The translations under genes were made by a program, and so were the position numbers. Positions 1 to 6,932 of a stretch of DNA of 7,802 nucleotides are shown here, piece after piece. Under the pieces are notes generated by a model. It had not been told where the DNA came from, searched no databases, and saw nothing but the letters and a program-made list of their open reading frames with translations. This DNA is from an uncultured Macromonas sp. (lineage in GTDB: Bacteria > Pseudomonadota > Gammaproteobacteria > Burkholderiales > Burkholderiaceae). The DNA lies in assembly GCA_946481585.1 (NCBI GenBank), contig CAMLOF010000139.1, positions 1 to 7,802 of the forward strand, written 5' to 3'. Each line of letters starts with the position of its first letter. Positions within the stretch are counted from its first letter, which is position 1.

Positions 1-120
1 GTCGCGCACCGACGGCAAGCGCTGACCGACCTTGAACACCTGTCCGTCGATCAGGTGCGCCATGCGGTGGGCGATCTGTGCGTACAGCGGCGGTGTGGGA
101 GTGGCAACATCAAGGCTCAT
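1..120 (-). CDS. GntR/MocR-like transcriptional regulator, N-terminal fragment
   Basis: Only the first 40 codons lie in the window; the gene runs off the left edge. The ATG is at 120-118 on the minus strand. After about 11 residues the peptide reads LYAQIAHRMAHLIDGQVF and then KVGQRLPSVRD. This is the usual opening of a GntR-type winged-helix DNA-binding domain (LYxQIxxxLxxxIxxGxxxxGxxLPSxR). In GntR proteins this segment forms helix 1 and the start of helix 2. Whether a MocR-type aminotransferase-like domain follows cannot be seen; I favour MocR because of the family resemblance and the divergent DUF2917 neighbour, which is inference. No Shine-Dalgarno sequence precedes the ATG, and a good promoter candidate ends only 9 nt upstream, so the mRNA may be leaderless. 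Confidence 0.75.
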   Translation of the reverse strand, partial: MSLDVATPTPPLYAQIAHRMAHLIDGQVFKVGQRLPSVRD

Positions 121-303
121 GGCAAACCCATTGTGCCGGAGGCCTCCCGTTTTTCAAGTCCCTCGGGCAGTACAGATGAGCACAGATCGGGACTGCACAG
201 TTGGCAGCTGTGTGCCGACTGAACGGCTTACTTCATACGCACCTGTGTCTGTGCACCTGGGCGGGAAACACCGACAGTGGAACCCCAAGCACAGGAGAAT
301 GCC
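121..303. promoter_or_regulatory. Divergent control region with CACAG/CTGTG repeats
   Basis: This non-coding stretch separates the MocR-like gene (leftward) from the DUF2917 gene (rightward). Besides the minus-strand promoter it holds CACAG at 181-185, 196-200 and 290-294, and its complement CTGTG at 208-212, 243-247 and 249-253. The copies at 196-200 and 208-212 form an inverted pair around a 7-bp spacer. The hexamer ACAGAT occurs at 172-177 and 182-187, one helical turn apart. MocR-family proteins are known to bind repeated half-sites in divergent intergenic regions, so these are candidate operators. A plus-strand -35-like TTGGCA lies at 201-206, but no convincing -10 follows at the right distance. 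Confidence 0.4.
130..157 (-). promoter_or_regulatory. Candidate sigma70 promoter of the MocR-like gene, with spacer palindrome
   Basis: On the minus strand a -35 TTGAAA (157-152, 5/6 to consensus) is followed after 16 bp by a -10 CACAAT (135-130, 4/6). The predicted transcription start falls at about 124-120, essentially on the ATG at 120. The spacer holds a perfect 10-bp palindrome GGAGGCCTCC at 138-147, placed where a bound repressor or activator would touch polymerase. This was judged by eye only; there is no transcript evidence. Confidence 0.45.
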
Positions 304-642
304 ATGTCCACGAAACCACAGACCATCCACTCCCTCGACGCAGGCCAGGCGCTGACGCTGGCGCCCGCACGCGGCCAGAGGCTGCGCGTGATCGCGGGGC
401 GTTTGTGGGTGACACAGTCGGGCCGCCCCGACGACCACTTTCTGGGTGCAGGAAACAGCCTGGCGCTGGATGACCTCGGAAGCACCGTGGTGCAAGCCGA
501 AGGCGGCTGCCCCGCGCGTTACGTGATGGAGCCAGCGGTGGCGGCTGCACTGCGCGTCAACGGCGAACGCACCGCTCGGCAAGATGCTCCGGCGCGCACC
601 CGCGGGCTCACAAACCCTTCACGGAAGCCAGCCGCCGCATGA
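304..642 (+). CDS. DUF2917 domain-containing protein
   Basis: A 112-residue protein. The core at residues 26-55 (LRVIAGRLWVTQSG, then RPDDHFLGAGNSL) matches the DUF2917 pattern as I recall it: a short beta-rich segment with GRLWVT and a DDH/FL/AG motif. Family function is unknown. There is no signal peptide, membrane helix or catalytic motif that I can name, so the protein is probably cytosolic. The ATG at 304 is preferred over an upstream in-frame GTG at 277 because AGGAG at 293-297 sits 6 nt before it. The C-terminal 30 or so residues are rich in Arg, Ala and Pro and look disordered. The gene is divergent from the MocR-like regulator, which may control it. Its last 35 bp overlap the end of lptE tail to tail, leaving no room for a dedicated terminator. 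Confidence 0.75.
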   Translation: MSTKPQTIHSLDAGQALTLAPARGQRLRVIAGRLWVTQSGRPDDHFLGAGNSLALDDLGSTVVQAEGGCPARYVMEPAVAAALRVNGERTARQDAPARTRGLTNPSRKPAAA

Positions 643-1159
643 CCTGGCGAACGACATCGTTCTCCATGTCGCGGTAAAGCAGGGCTTCTTCCATTTCCTT
701 GCCCAGCACCTGGGTTTCGGTGAAGCTCAGGTCGCGCTCCAGCAGCATTTCTTGTGGGGCGATGAGTTCCTTGCCACGCGGCGTGCGCAGGCGAAAGGTC
801 CAGCGCACGCGCAGTTGCAGTTCGCGCACCTGGCCCGCAGCCGTGCTGCCCACCACAACACGTTCGCGTTGGTCTTTCAGCACGTCCAACACCACGTCAG
901 GTTGCACAGCCGCGGCACCGGGAACCACGGGTGTGCTGGCGTCAAACACCTGCACGCCGCTGGCGCGCAGTTGGGCACGCAAGTCCTGCAGTACGGCGCT
1001 GTCGCCCATGCCGTTGAGACGCAGCGAACTGAAAGCCATCTTCACGCCCTGGCCCTGCAAGCGGAAGCCGCAGCCCGCCAACACACCAGCCACACCGGTC
1101 AGCGCCAGCCAGCGCAAGTGGGTACGGCGGGCGGGGTCAGGGCGGTAAGCGGTTTGCAT
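608..1159 (-). CDS. lptE: LPS-assembly lipoprotein LptE (RlpB)
   Basis: A 183-residue outer-membrane lipoprotein. LptE plugs the LptD beta-barrel, and together they place lipopolysaccharide in the outer leaflet. The N-terminus has Arg residues at 6, 11, 12 and 16, a hydrophobic run (residues 17-28) and a lipobox LAGC with the lipidated Cys at 30. Then comes CGFRLQGQG, the typical start of mature LptE. The ATG at 1159 is chosen over a GTG at 1165 because AAGGA at 1171-1167 lies 7 nt before the ATG and directly abuts the GTG. It lies 23 bp downstream of leuS, as in the widespread leuS-lptE pairing, so it is probably co-transcribed. The usual next gene, holA, does not follow; instead the stop overlaps the convergent DUF2917 gene. 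Confidence 0.9.
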   Translation of the reverse strand: MQTAYRPDPARRTHLRWLALTGVAGVLAGCGFRLQGQGVKMAFSSLRLNGMGDSAVLQDLRAQLRASGVQVFDASTPVVPGAAAVQPDVVLDVLKDQRERVVVGSTAAGQVRELQLRVRWTFRLRTPRGKELIAPQEMLLERDLSFTETQVLGKEMEEALLYRDMENDVVRQVMRRLASVKGL

Positions 1160-1182
1160 GGGCACTTCCTTCAGGGCTGCGG

Positions 1183-3891
1183 TCAGAGCACCACGTTGAC
1201 AAGACGACCCGGCACCACCACCACCTTCTTGGGTGCAGCGCCGTTGGCCTGCTTCTGCACCGGCTCGCTGGCCACCGCTGCAGCCTCAATGGCGGCCTTG
1301 TCGGCGGCGGCGGGCACGAAGATGGAGCCGCGCAGCTTGCCGTTGATCTGCAGCATCAGCTCGATCTCGTCCTGCACCAGGGCTTGGGGGTCCACCTGGG
1401 GCCACGGGGCGTCCAGCAGGTCGCCCAGCGAACCGGCGTAGCCCAGCTCCGCCCACAGCGCGTGGGTGATGTGCGGCGTGGCTGGGTACAGGCAACGCAG
1501 CAAAATGCCAAAGCCCTCGATCAGCGCGACACCCGCGCCGGTTTCATCGGTGGCCTGGAAGTCCTCCAGCGCGTTCAACATCTTCATGCAGCCCGACACC
1601 ACGGTGTTGTACTGCATGCGCTGGTAGTCGTAGTCCACCTGCTTGAGCACGGTGTGGATCTCGCGGCGCAGCGCCTTGGCCGTCTTGCCGAAGGCAATGT
1701 CGTTGATGCTGGCCACACCGCTGGCAGATGCGTCGGCGCGCGCCCAGTCGGCCTGCGCCAGCTTGTGCCCGAAGTTCCACACCCGGCGCAGGAAGCGGTA
1801 GCTGCCTTCCACGGCCGCGTCGTTCCACTCCAGCGTGGCCTCGGGCGGCGCGGTGAACATGGTGTACAGGCGCGCGGTGTCGGCGCCGTACTTCTCGATC
1901 AGGTCCTGCGGGTCCACGCCGTTGTTCTTGGACTTGGACATGGTGCCCACGCCCTCGTAGTCAATCGGCGTGCCCACCGGCAGGCGGCCGTCGGCGCTGT
2001 CCACCTCGTTCTTCAGCTTGGCACCCACGATCTTGCCCGTCTCGTCGAACACGTGTTCCACGTCGTGCGGCCAGAAGTATTCCTTGCCACCCTTGGCGGT
2101 ACGGCGGGAATAGATGTGGTTGAGCACCATGCCTTGCGTGAGCAGGCGCTTGAAGGGTTCGTCCACCTTGACCAGGCCCAGATCACGCATGACCTTGGTC
2201 CAGAAGCGCGCGTACAGCAGGTGCAGGATGGCGTGTTCGATACCGCCGATGTACTGGTCCATCGGCATCCAGTACTGCGTACCCTCGGCCACCATGGCGT
2301 CGGCGTTGGTGGGGTCGCAGTAGCGCATGAAGTACCAGGACGAGTCCACGAAGGTGTCCATGGTGTCGGTCTCGCGCCGGGCGGGCTTGCCGCAGATGGG
2401 GCAGGTCACGCCCGCGTGGAAGCCCTCATGCTTGACCAGCGGGTTACCGCTGCCGTCCGGCACGCAGTCTTCCGGCAGCACCACGGGCAGGTCCTTCTCG
2501 GGCACCGGCACCGAGCCGTGCTCGTCGCAATGGATGATGGGGATGGGCGTGCCCCAGTAGCGCTGGCGGCTGATGCCCCAGTCGCGCAGGCGGAAGGTGG
2601 TTTTCTTCTCGCCCAGACCCTTGGCGGCCAGCAACTCGGCCACCTTGTCGACGGCCGCCTTGTAGGCAAGGCCGTCGAGCACGCCGGAATTCACGCACAC
2701 CTGTGCGCCGGTCTTGTCGGCGTACCAGTCCTGCCAGCGGGTCGTGTCGAACGCCAGTCCCGCGCCGCCCACCACCTGCTTGATCTCGATGCCATACTTC
2801 AGCGCAAACGCAAAGTCACGCTCGTCGTGCGCGGGCACGCCCATGACGGCGCCGTCGCCGTAGCTCATGAGCACGTAGTTGCCCACCCACACCGGCACCG
2901 ATGCGCCCGTCAGCGGGTGCACCACGGTCAGGCCCGTGGGCATGCCCTTCTTCTCTTGCGTGGCCAGTTCGGCCTCGGTGGTGCCGCCCTTCTTGCATTC
3001 CTCGATGAAGGCGGCCAGCTCGGGGTTGGACGCTGCCGCGTGCGTGGCCAGCGGGTGCTCCGGCGCCACGGCGCAGAAGGTCACGCCCATGATGGTGTCG
3101 GCGCGCGTGGTGAACACGTACATCTTGCCGTCACCGATCAGCGCGCCATTGGCCCCCTGGATGCCGTGCGTGAAGGCGAAACGCACGCCCTCGCTCTTGC
3201 CGATCCAGTTCTCCTGCATCAGCCGCACCTTGTCGGGCCAGCCGTCCAGCGTGGCCTGGTCGTTGCCCAACTGCACGTGCTGCAGCAGCTCGTCGGCGTA
3301 GGCGGTGATGTTCAGGTAGTAGCCGGGGATCTCGCGCTTTTCCACCAGCGCGCCGGTCCGCCAGCCGCGCCCGTCGATCACCTGCTCGTTGGCCAGCACC
3401 GTCTGGTCCACCGGATCCCAGTTGACGACCTGGGTCTTGCGGTAGGCAATGCCCTTTTCCAGCATCTTCAGGAACAGCCACTGGTTCCACTTGTAGTACT
3501 CGGGTGAGCAGGTGGCCACCTCGCGGCTCCAGTCGATGGCCAGCCCCATCGCCTGCATCTGCTTCTTCATGTAGGCGATGTTTTCGTAGGTCCACTTGGC
3601 GGGCGGCACCTTGTTCTTCAGCGCGGCGTTCTCGGCCGGCAGGCCGAAGGCGTCCCAGCCCATGGGCATCAACACGTTGTAGCCCTGCATGCGCAGCTGG
3701 CGCGTGAGCATGTCGTTGATGGTGTAGTTGCGCACGTGGCCCATGTGCAGCTTGCCGCTGGGGTAGGGCAGCATGGAGCAGGCGTAGTACTTGGGCTTGC
3801 TCGCATCCTCGGTCACGCGGTAGGCGTCACGGGCGATCCAATGGGCGTGGGCGGCGCGCTCCACGTCCTGCGGGGTGTATTTGTCTTGCAT
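1183..3891 (-). CDS. leuS: Leucyl-tRNA synthetase (LeuRS)
   Basis: A 902-residue class Ia synthetase that charges tRNA-Leu with leucine in the cytoplasm; somewhat longer than the 860 residues of E. coli LeuRS. The HIGH motif is HMGH at residues 49-52, within [11 protein letters not shown]. The CP1 editing domain carries the Thr-rich TTRADTIMG (261-269) and the HDERD motif (355-359), whose final Asp corresponds to the editing Asp. A zinc-type CPICG lies at 497-501. A leucine-specific insertion precedes the signature loop, which reads TMSKS at 650-654 instead of KMSKS. The anticodon-binding and C-terminal tRNA-binding domains are complete, ending in GRLVNVVL. The start ATG lies 19 bp after the dapB stop with no clear Shine-Dalgarno, which suggests translational coupling. 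No frameshift or truncation is seen. Confidence 0.97.
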   Translation of the reverse strand: MQDKYTPQDVERAAHAHWIARDAYRVTEDASKPKYYACSMLPYPSGKLHMGHVRNYTINDMLTRQLRMQGYNVLMPMGWDAFGLPAENAALKNKVPPAKWTYENIAYMKKQMQAMGLAIDWSREVATCSPEYYKWNQWLFLKMLEKGIAYRKTQVVNWDPVDQTVLANEQVIDGRGWRTGALVEKREIPGYYLNITAYADELLQHVQLGNDQATLDGWPDKVRLMQENWIGKSEGVRFAFTHGIQGANGALIGDGKMYVFTTRADTIMGVTFCAVAPEHPLATHAAASNPELAAFIEECKKGGTTEAELATQEKKGMPTGLTVVHPLTGASVPVWVGNYVLMSYGDGAVMGVPAHDERDFAFALKYGIEIKQVVGGAGLAFDTTRWQDWYADKTGAQVCVNSGVLDGLAYKAAVDKVAELLAAKGLGEKKTTFRLRDWGISRQRYWGTPIPIIHCDEHGSVPVPEKDLPVVLPEDCVPDGSGNPLVKHEGFHAGVTCPICGKPARRETDTMDTFVDSSWYFMRYCDPTNADAMVAEGTQYWMPMDQYIGGIEHAILHLLYARFWTKVMRDLGLVKVDEPFKRLLTQGMVLNHIYSRRTAKGGKEYFWPHDVEHVFDETGKIVGAKLKNEVDSADGRLPVGTPIDYEGVGTMSKSKNNGVDPQDLIEKYGADTARLYTMFTAPPEATLEWNDAAVEGSYRFLRRVWNFGHKLAQADWARADASASGVASINDIAFGKTAKALRREIHTVLKQVDYDYQRMQYNTVVSGCMKMLNALEDFQATDETGAGVALIEGFGILLRCLYPATPHITHALWAELGYAGSLGDLLDAPWPQVDPQALVQDEIELMLQINGKLRGSIFVPAAADKAAIEAAAVASEPVQKQANGAAPKKVVVVPGRLVNVVL

Positions 3892-3910
3892 GGTCTAGGT
3901 AACTAAGGGC

Positions 3911-4726
3911 TCAGCGCAAGTTCAACACGTCGAACATGTCGTAAAGGCCGTTGGCCTTGCCAGCCAAAAAGCGTACTGCACGAAGGCTGCCTTGGGCGTA
4001 AGTGGCTCGGCTGCTGGACTTGTGGGTGATCTCGATGCGCTCGCCGGTGCCCAGGAACATCACGGTGTGGTCACCCACCACGTCTCCGCCACGCACTGTG
4101 GCAAAGCCGATGGTGGACGGGTCGCGTTCGCCGGTGTGGCCATAGCGCTCGTACACGGCACAGTCCTTCAGGTCGCGGCCCAGCGCGTCGGCAATCACCT
4201 CGCCCATCTTCAGCGCGGTGCCGCTGGGGGCATCCACCTTGTGGCGGTGGTGCGCCTCGACGATTTCGATGTCGTAGCCCGTGGACAGCGCCTTGGCGGC
4301 CATTTCCAGCAGCTTCATCGTCACGTTCACGCCCACGCTCATGTTGGGCGCCATCATGATGGCAATGTGCTTGGACGCCTCGGCGATTTCGGCCTTCTGC
4401 TCTTCAGAGAAGCCCGTGGTGCCGATGACCAGCTTCACGCCGTGCTTCACGCAGGCCCGCAGGTGATTCATCGTGCCTTCGGGGCGGGTGAAGTCGATGA
4501 GGAAGCGGCTTTGCGACAGTGCTGCGTCCAGATCTGAGGCAATCGCCACACCGCTGGGCTGCCCGAGGAAGGCTGCAGCATCTTGCCCCAGGGCAGGGCT
4601 GTGCGGAAGATCAAGCGCGCCGCCCAGGGTGCAGTCATCGGCGGCCTGCACGGCTTCGATCAGCATGCGGCCCATGCGGCCGCTGGCGCCTGCGATACAG
4701 ACGCGGTGAAGGTTTTCAGTGCTCAT
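3911..4726 (-). CDS. dapB: 4-hydroxy-tetrahydrodipicolinate reductase
   Basis: A 271-residue cytosolic enzyme of the diaminopimelate pathway. It reduces the product of DapA with NAD(P)H on the way to meso-diaminopimelate (peptidoglycan) and lysine. The N-terminal Rossmann motif is GASGRMG at residues 13-19. GTTGF lies at 102-106. The substrate-binding signature [15 protein letters not shown] spans 157-171, with the catalytic His159 and Lys163 at the same numbers as in E. coli DapB. Length and motifs are complete. The ATG at 4726 lies 6 bp after the bamE stop and has no strong Shine-Dalgarno within range, so translation probably continues by coupling from bamE. leuS follows 19 bp downstream. 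Confidence 0.97.
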   Translation of the reverse strand: MSTENLHRVCIAGASGRMGRMLIEAVQAADDCTLGGALDLPHSPALGQDAAAFLGQPSGVAIASDLDAALSQSRFLIDFTRPEGTMNHLRACVKHGVKLVIGTTGFSEEQKAEIAEASKHIAIMMAPNMSVGVNVTMKLLEMAAKALSTGYDIEIVEAHHRHKVDAPSGTALKMGEVIADALGRDLKDCAVYERYGHTGERDPSTIGFATVRGGDVVGDHTVMFLGTGERIEITHKSSSRATYAQGSLRAVRFLAGKANGLYDMFDVLNLR

Positions 4727-4732
4727 GGGTGT

Positions 4733-5311
4733 TCAGCGAGATTCCAGCGGTGGGTAGCTGGTCTGGGGAGCGGCCACGGGTGCTGCAGGCGCAGTACTGG
4801 CAGCGGGTGCAGAGGCATTCTTGGCCTGGAAGGCTTTCAACTCTTCCTCAGAGGCCTCGAGCACGGGCGGTTTGCCAGGCTTGCGGCGCACGTCGAGGGA
4901 GGCGACGAATTCGGCCTCGGATGGCAGTTCATCGGCTTCCACGCGGTCCATGACCGCACCGTTGAAGAAAACAGCCACCTTGCGCTGCTGCAGCTCCTGG
5001 CCCTGGCGACGGAAGGTGAAGACGTAATCCCAGCGATCGGCGTGGAACACGCTGGCCAACAGCGGCGTGCCCAGGATGTTGCGCACCTGTTCGCGCGGCA
5101 TGCCGGGCTGCAGCGCCTCGACCTGTTCACGGGTGACGACGTTGCCTTGGACGATATCGATCTTGTAAGGGGTGATGAGCCCACCCAACGTGCTCACGGA
5201 CGAACCCACGTCCTTCAGGCTGGAACAGCCGGACAATGCCACAAGAGCGGCCACGGCCAGAAAGGCGGCGCCCGCAGACCTGGTGCGCGACAAAGAAGAG
5301 TTGAACATCAT
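4733..5311 (-). CDS. bamE: Outer membrane assembly lipoprotein BamE (SmpA/OmlA)
   Basis: A 192-residue lipoprotein subunit of the BAM complex, which folds beta-barrel proteins into the outer membrane. The signal peptide has Arg9 and Arg11, a hydrophobic core (13-26) and a lipobox ending LSGC with the lipidated Cys at 29. The SmpA/OmlA domain follows: YKIDIVQGNVVT (49-60), then LQPGMPREQVRNILGTP (67-83) and WDYVFTF (94-100). It is longer than E. coli BamE (113 residues) because of a tail from about residue 139 with an acidic EEEL stretch and an Ala/Pro/Ser-rich end. Two adjacent ATGs (5311 and 5308) are possible starts; neither has a strong Shine-Dalgarno. A longer frame opening at 5398 is rejected because it would bury the lipoprotein signal and cross the promoter. 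Divergent from fur; heads the dapB-leuS-lptE run. Confidence 0.92.
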   Translation of the reverse strand: MMFNSSLSRTRSAGAAFLAVAALVALSGCSSLKDVGSSVSTLGGLITPYKIDIVQGNVVTREQVEALQPGMPREQVRNILGTPLLASVFHADRWDYVFTFRRQGQELQQRKVAVFFNGAVMDRVEADELPSEAEFVASLDVRRKPGKPPVLEASEEELKAFQAKNASAPAASTAPAAPVAAPQTSYPPLESR

Positions 5312-5380
5312 GGCGTAGCGGTCTTGGGGGGACGGAACATGCGCGGGAAGGCGCGAGGTTATATCATCCAAGGCATTGTA
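4733..5380 (-). promoter_or_regulatory. Candidate -10 for bamE and 5' boundary of the bamE operon
   Basis: On the minus strand TACAAT at 5380-5375 matches 5 of 6 consensus -10 bases. It would give a start near 5368 and a leader of about 56 nt before the bamE ATG. A second AT-rich candidate, TATAAC, follows just downstream (near 5364-5359). Neither has a recognisable -35 at 16-18 bp, so the call is tentative. The span given runs to the end of bamE, the first gene served; the core element itself is only 5375-5380. Confidence 0.3.
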
Positions 5381-5463
5381 GCCCTTGGGGCTTGGCACGG
5401 CCCTGCACTCGCAGCGGGGCGTGACCGGCCCCTGCGGGGGCGGACTTCGCCCACGGGACCACC
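5381..5463 (+). promoter_or_regulatory. fur upstream region with overlapping GC hairpins
   Basis: No clean sigma70 promoter or Fur box (GATAATGATAATCATTATC-like) is visible here. Three short GC-rich stems can form and exclude each other. Stem A pairs GGGGC 5416-5420 with GCCCC 5428-5432. Stem B pairs the same GCCCC with GGGGC 5437-5441. Stem C pairs GGGCG 5438-5442 with CGCCC 5448-5452 and ends 2 nt before the weak Shine-Dalgarno GGGA (5455-5458). Such nesting could modulate fur translation, but high GC makes chance stems common. Confidence 0.3.
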
Positions 5464-5898
5464 ATGACCAATATCGACGAACTCAAAAGCACAGGACTCA
5501 AGGCCACCCTGCCCCGCCTGAAGATCCTGGAAATCTTTCAGGGAGGCAAGCAGCGCCACATGACGGCGGAAGACGTGTTCCGCGTCCTCCTGGAAGAGCG
5601 TTCAGACATTGGCCTGGCAACCGTTTACCGAGTGCTGACCCAGTTTGAGCAGGCTGGGCTGCTCATTCGCAGCAACTTCGAGTCCGGCAAGGCGGTGTAC
5701 GAACTGAACGAGGGCAAGCACCACGACCATCTGGTGTGCCTGGATTGCGGCCGGGTGGAAGAGTTCTACGACCCCGAGATCGAAAAGCGCCAACAGCGCG
5801 TAGCCGAGGAGCGCGGCTTTGCCATTCAGGAGCACGCGCTGTCGCTTTACGCGAATTGCGTGAAGACGGACTGCCCTCACCGCCCGGTCAGGCGCTGA
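5464..5898 (+). CDS. fur: Ferric uptake regulator Fur
   Basis: A 144-residue iron-responsive repressor. The N-terminal winged helix holds [13 protein letters not shown] (13-25) and the recognition helix around [19 protein letters not shown] (48-66). The C-terminal dimerisation and metal domain holds [11 protein letters not shown] (86-96) and KTDCPHR (134-140). Visible metal ligands by alignment with E. coli Fur are His32, Glu80, His86, His87, His89 and His124. The structural zinc-type cysteines are Cys92 and Cys95, with a second pair at Cys132 and Cys137. The sequence follows E. coli numbering minus one. The [11 protein letters not shown] form and the full cysteine set favour Fur over Zur, PerR or Nur. 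Divergent from bamE, an arrangement also known in Pseudomonas. Its stop lies 10 bp from that of the convergent qorB-like gene. Confidence 0.95.
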   Translation: MTNIDELKSTGLKATLPRLKILEIFQGGKQRHMTAEDVFRVLLEERSDIGLATVYRVLTQFEQAGLLIRSNFESGKAVYELNEGKHHDHLVCLDCGRVEEFYDPEIEKRQQRVAEERGFAIQEHALSLYANCVKTDCPHRPVRR

Positions 5899-5908
5899 GG
5901 GACTTTGA

Positions 5909-6817
5909 TCAACCCCTGAGGGCTGGCGCTGTGGCTTCCAGCCACGCTTCAAACGCCTGGGGCATCTTGCCCGTCAGGCGTTCATAGTCGCCCGTGACTT
6001 CGGCCACACGGCCTGCCGCCGTGTTGGTATCAAAGGACGCGAACACACGTGCCAACGGCTCTGGCAGCCCGGCGCCCACCATGCCCTGCACCAACGCCTC
6101 CACTGGCACAGGCACCACGTCTATCTGCTTGCCCACGGCCTTGGCGATCAGTGCCGCCATTTCGGCGATGGAATAGGCCTTGGCGCCACTCAGGGTCCAC
6201 GTGTTCTTGCCTCCATCACTGGCTGCAAGCGCCGTGGCCGCCGCCAAGGCCAGGTCATCGCGGGCGATGTGCGCCACCCGGCCATCACCCGTGGCCGAAT
6301 ACCACTTGCCGCTCGGCAGCACGTTGGGCAGCGTCATGAACAGGTTTTCAAAGTACCAGTGGTTGCGCAACACGGTCCAGCCTGGCAGCGCACTTGCGGC
6401 CAGGGCATCCTCGGAGCCAGCGTGATCCGGCGCAATCAGCAGCGGCGAACCGTGCGGCAACGGCATCGACGTGTAGACAACGTGATGCACGCCTGCCGCT
6501 TCGGCTGCCCGTATGGCATTGCGGTGCTGCGCCAAGCGCCGCCCCGGCACGTCCAGGGCATCGGTGCTGATGAGCAACAAGCGCTCCGCACCTTGAAACG
6601 CCTTTGCCAAGGCATTTGCATCGTCAAAGTCGGCAGCACGCACCTCCACGCCCAAGGCTGCCAGGCTGGCCAGCTTGCCGGGCTGGCGGGTGGTCACGAT
6701 GACGCGCTGCGCTGGTACACCCAGGGTGTGTAGCAGGTGGTGCACCACGCGCTGACCCAGGTGGCCACCCGCGCCAGTGACGAGGAGCTTTGCATTGCTG
6801 TGATCTTTGGTATTCAT
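5909..6817 (-). CDS. qorB: NmrA-like NAD(P)H:quinone oxidoreductase, QorB/YtfG type
   Basis: A 302-residue atypical short-chain dehydrogenase. The N-terminal dinucleotide motif is TGAGGHLG at residues 14-21 (GxxGxxG), followed by VTTRQPGK (41-48), where Arg44 would favour NADPH. Further segments match E. coli QorB (YtfG) as I recall it: ADFDDANAL (62-70), LLLIS (80-84), QHRNAIRAAEAAGVHHVVYTS (97-117), LRNHWYFEN (150-158) and ATGDGRVAHIARDDLA (175-190). The classical YxxxK catalytic pair is not obvious, as expected for the NmrA branch. The likely role is two-electron reduction of quinones to limit redox cycling. A divergent HxlR regulator mirrors the E. coli ytfG/ytfH pair, which supports the call. 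The ATG at 6817 has only a weak GTGAG-like ribosome site. Another NmrA-like reductase specificity cannot be excluded. Confidence 0.82.
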   Translation of the reverse strand: MNTKDHSNAKLLVTGAGGHLGQRVVHHLLHTLGVPAQRVIVTTRQPGKLASLAALGVEVRAADFDDANALAKAFQGAERLLLISTDALDVPGRRLAQHRNAIRAAEAAGVHHVVYTSMPLPHGSPLLIAPDHAGSEDALAASALPGWTVLRNHWYFENLFMTLPNVLPSGKWYSATGDGRVAHIARDDLALAAATALAASDGGKNTWTLSGAKAYSIAEMAALIAKAVGKQIDVVPVPVEALVQGMVGAGLPEPLARVFASFDTNTAAGRVAEVTGDYERLTGKMPQAFEAWLEATAPALRG

Positions 6818-6829
6818 TAGGAACTCACT

Positions 6830-6857
6830 TTCAAAAAAGAATCGAGTTGCCTATGAT
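6830..6857 (+). promoter_or_regulatory. Candidate hxlR promoter
   Basis: TTCAAA (6830-6835, 4/6 to the -35 consensus) and TATGAT (6852-6857, 5/6 to the -10) are separated by 16 bp on the plus strand. Transcription would begin near 6864, placing the palindrome at 6901-6922 in the 5' leader, about 40-60 bases past the start. On the minus strand a -35-like TCGACA lies at 6862-6857 and could serve qorB, but no good -10 follows it. This was read by eye only. Confidence 0.35.
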
Positions 6858-6900
6858 GTCGATGAACGGACGCCCCCACAAGAGATGCGTACACGGTCAC

Positions 6901-6922
6901 TTGGTGACTGCGCAGTAACCAA
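6901..6922. promoter_or_regulatory. 22-bp palindromic operator candidate for the HxlR regulator
   Basis: The left arm TTGGTGACTGC and the right arm GCAGTAACCAA are complementary at 10 of 11 positions; only the sixth pair (G6906 with A6917) fails. There is no spacer. The right end overlaps the first two bases of the AAGGA ribosome site (6921-6925). HxlR proteins are dimers that bind inverted repeats next to their own genes, so this is a strong candidate site for autoregulation and possibly for control of the divergent qorB. A second, smaller palindrome (GTCAC, TTG, GTGAC; 6896-6908) overlaps its left arm. Confidence 0.6.
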
Positions 6923-6932
6923 GGAAGCGATG

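Noticed and set aside
584..1441. A 285-codon open frame on the plus strand opposite lptE and the end of leuS
   Set aside because: It covers the antisense of two well-supported genes, has low-complexity composition and lacks a ribosome site.
1384..3507. A 707-codon open frame on the plus strand opposite leuS
   Set aside because: It is antisense to a complete, motif-rich LeuRS. Its translation is rich in His, Val, Gly and Arg with no recognisable domain, as expected for the complement of high-GC coding DNA.
5312..5398. N-terminal extension of bamE to a start at 5398
   Set aside because: It would add 29 residues ahead of a clear lipoprotein signal peptide and run through the likely -10 element at 5375-5380.
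4583..5467. A plus-strand open frame ending TGA at 5465-5467, overlapping the fur ATG, which recalls the uof leader ORF of E. coli fur
   Set aside because: Most of it is antisense to bamE and dapB. In the stretch between bamE and fur it has no ATG, GTG or TTG start, so a short uof-like peptide is not supported.
5895..5922. Direct repeat CTGAGGG (5895-5901 and 5916-5922) and the 8-bp palindrome TTGATCAA (5905-5912) between fur and qorB
   Set aside because: Both are short and could be chance; neither forms a terminator-like hairpin with a T-run.
6807..6932. N-terminal extension of the HxlR gene to 6807
   Set aside because: It overlaps the qorB start, crosses the promoter and palindrome, and adds residues not seen in the family; AAGGA supports 6933.
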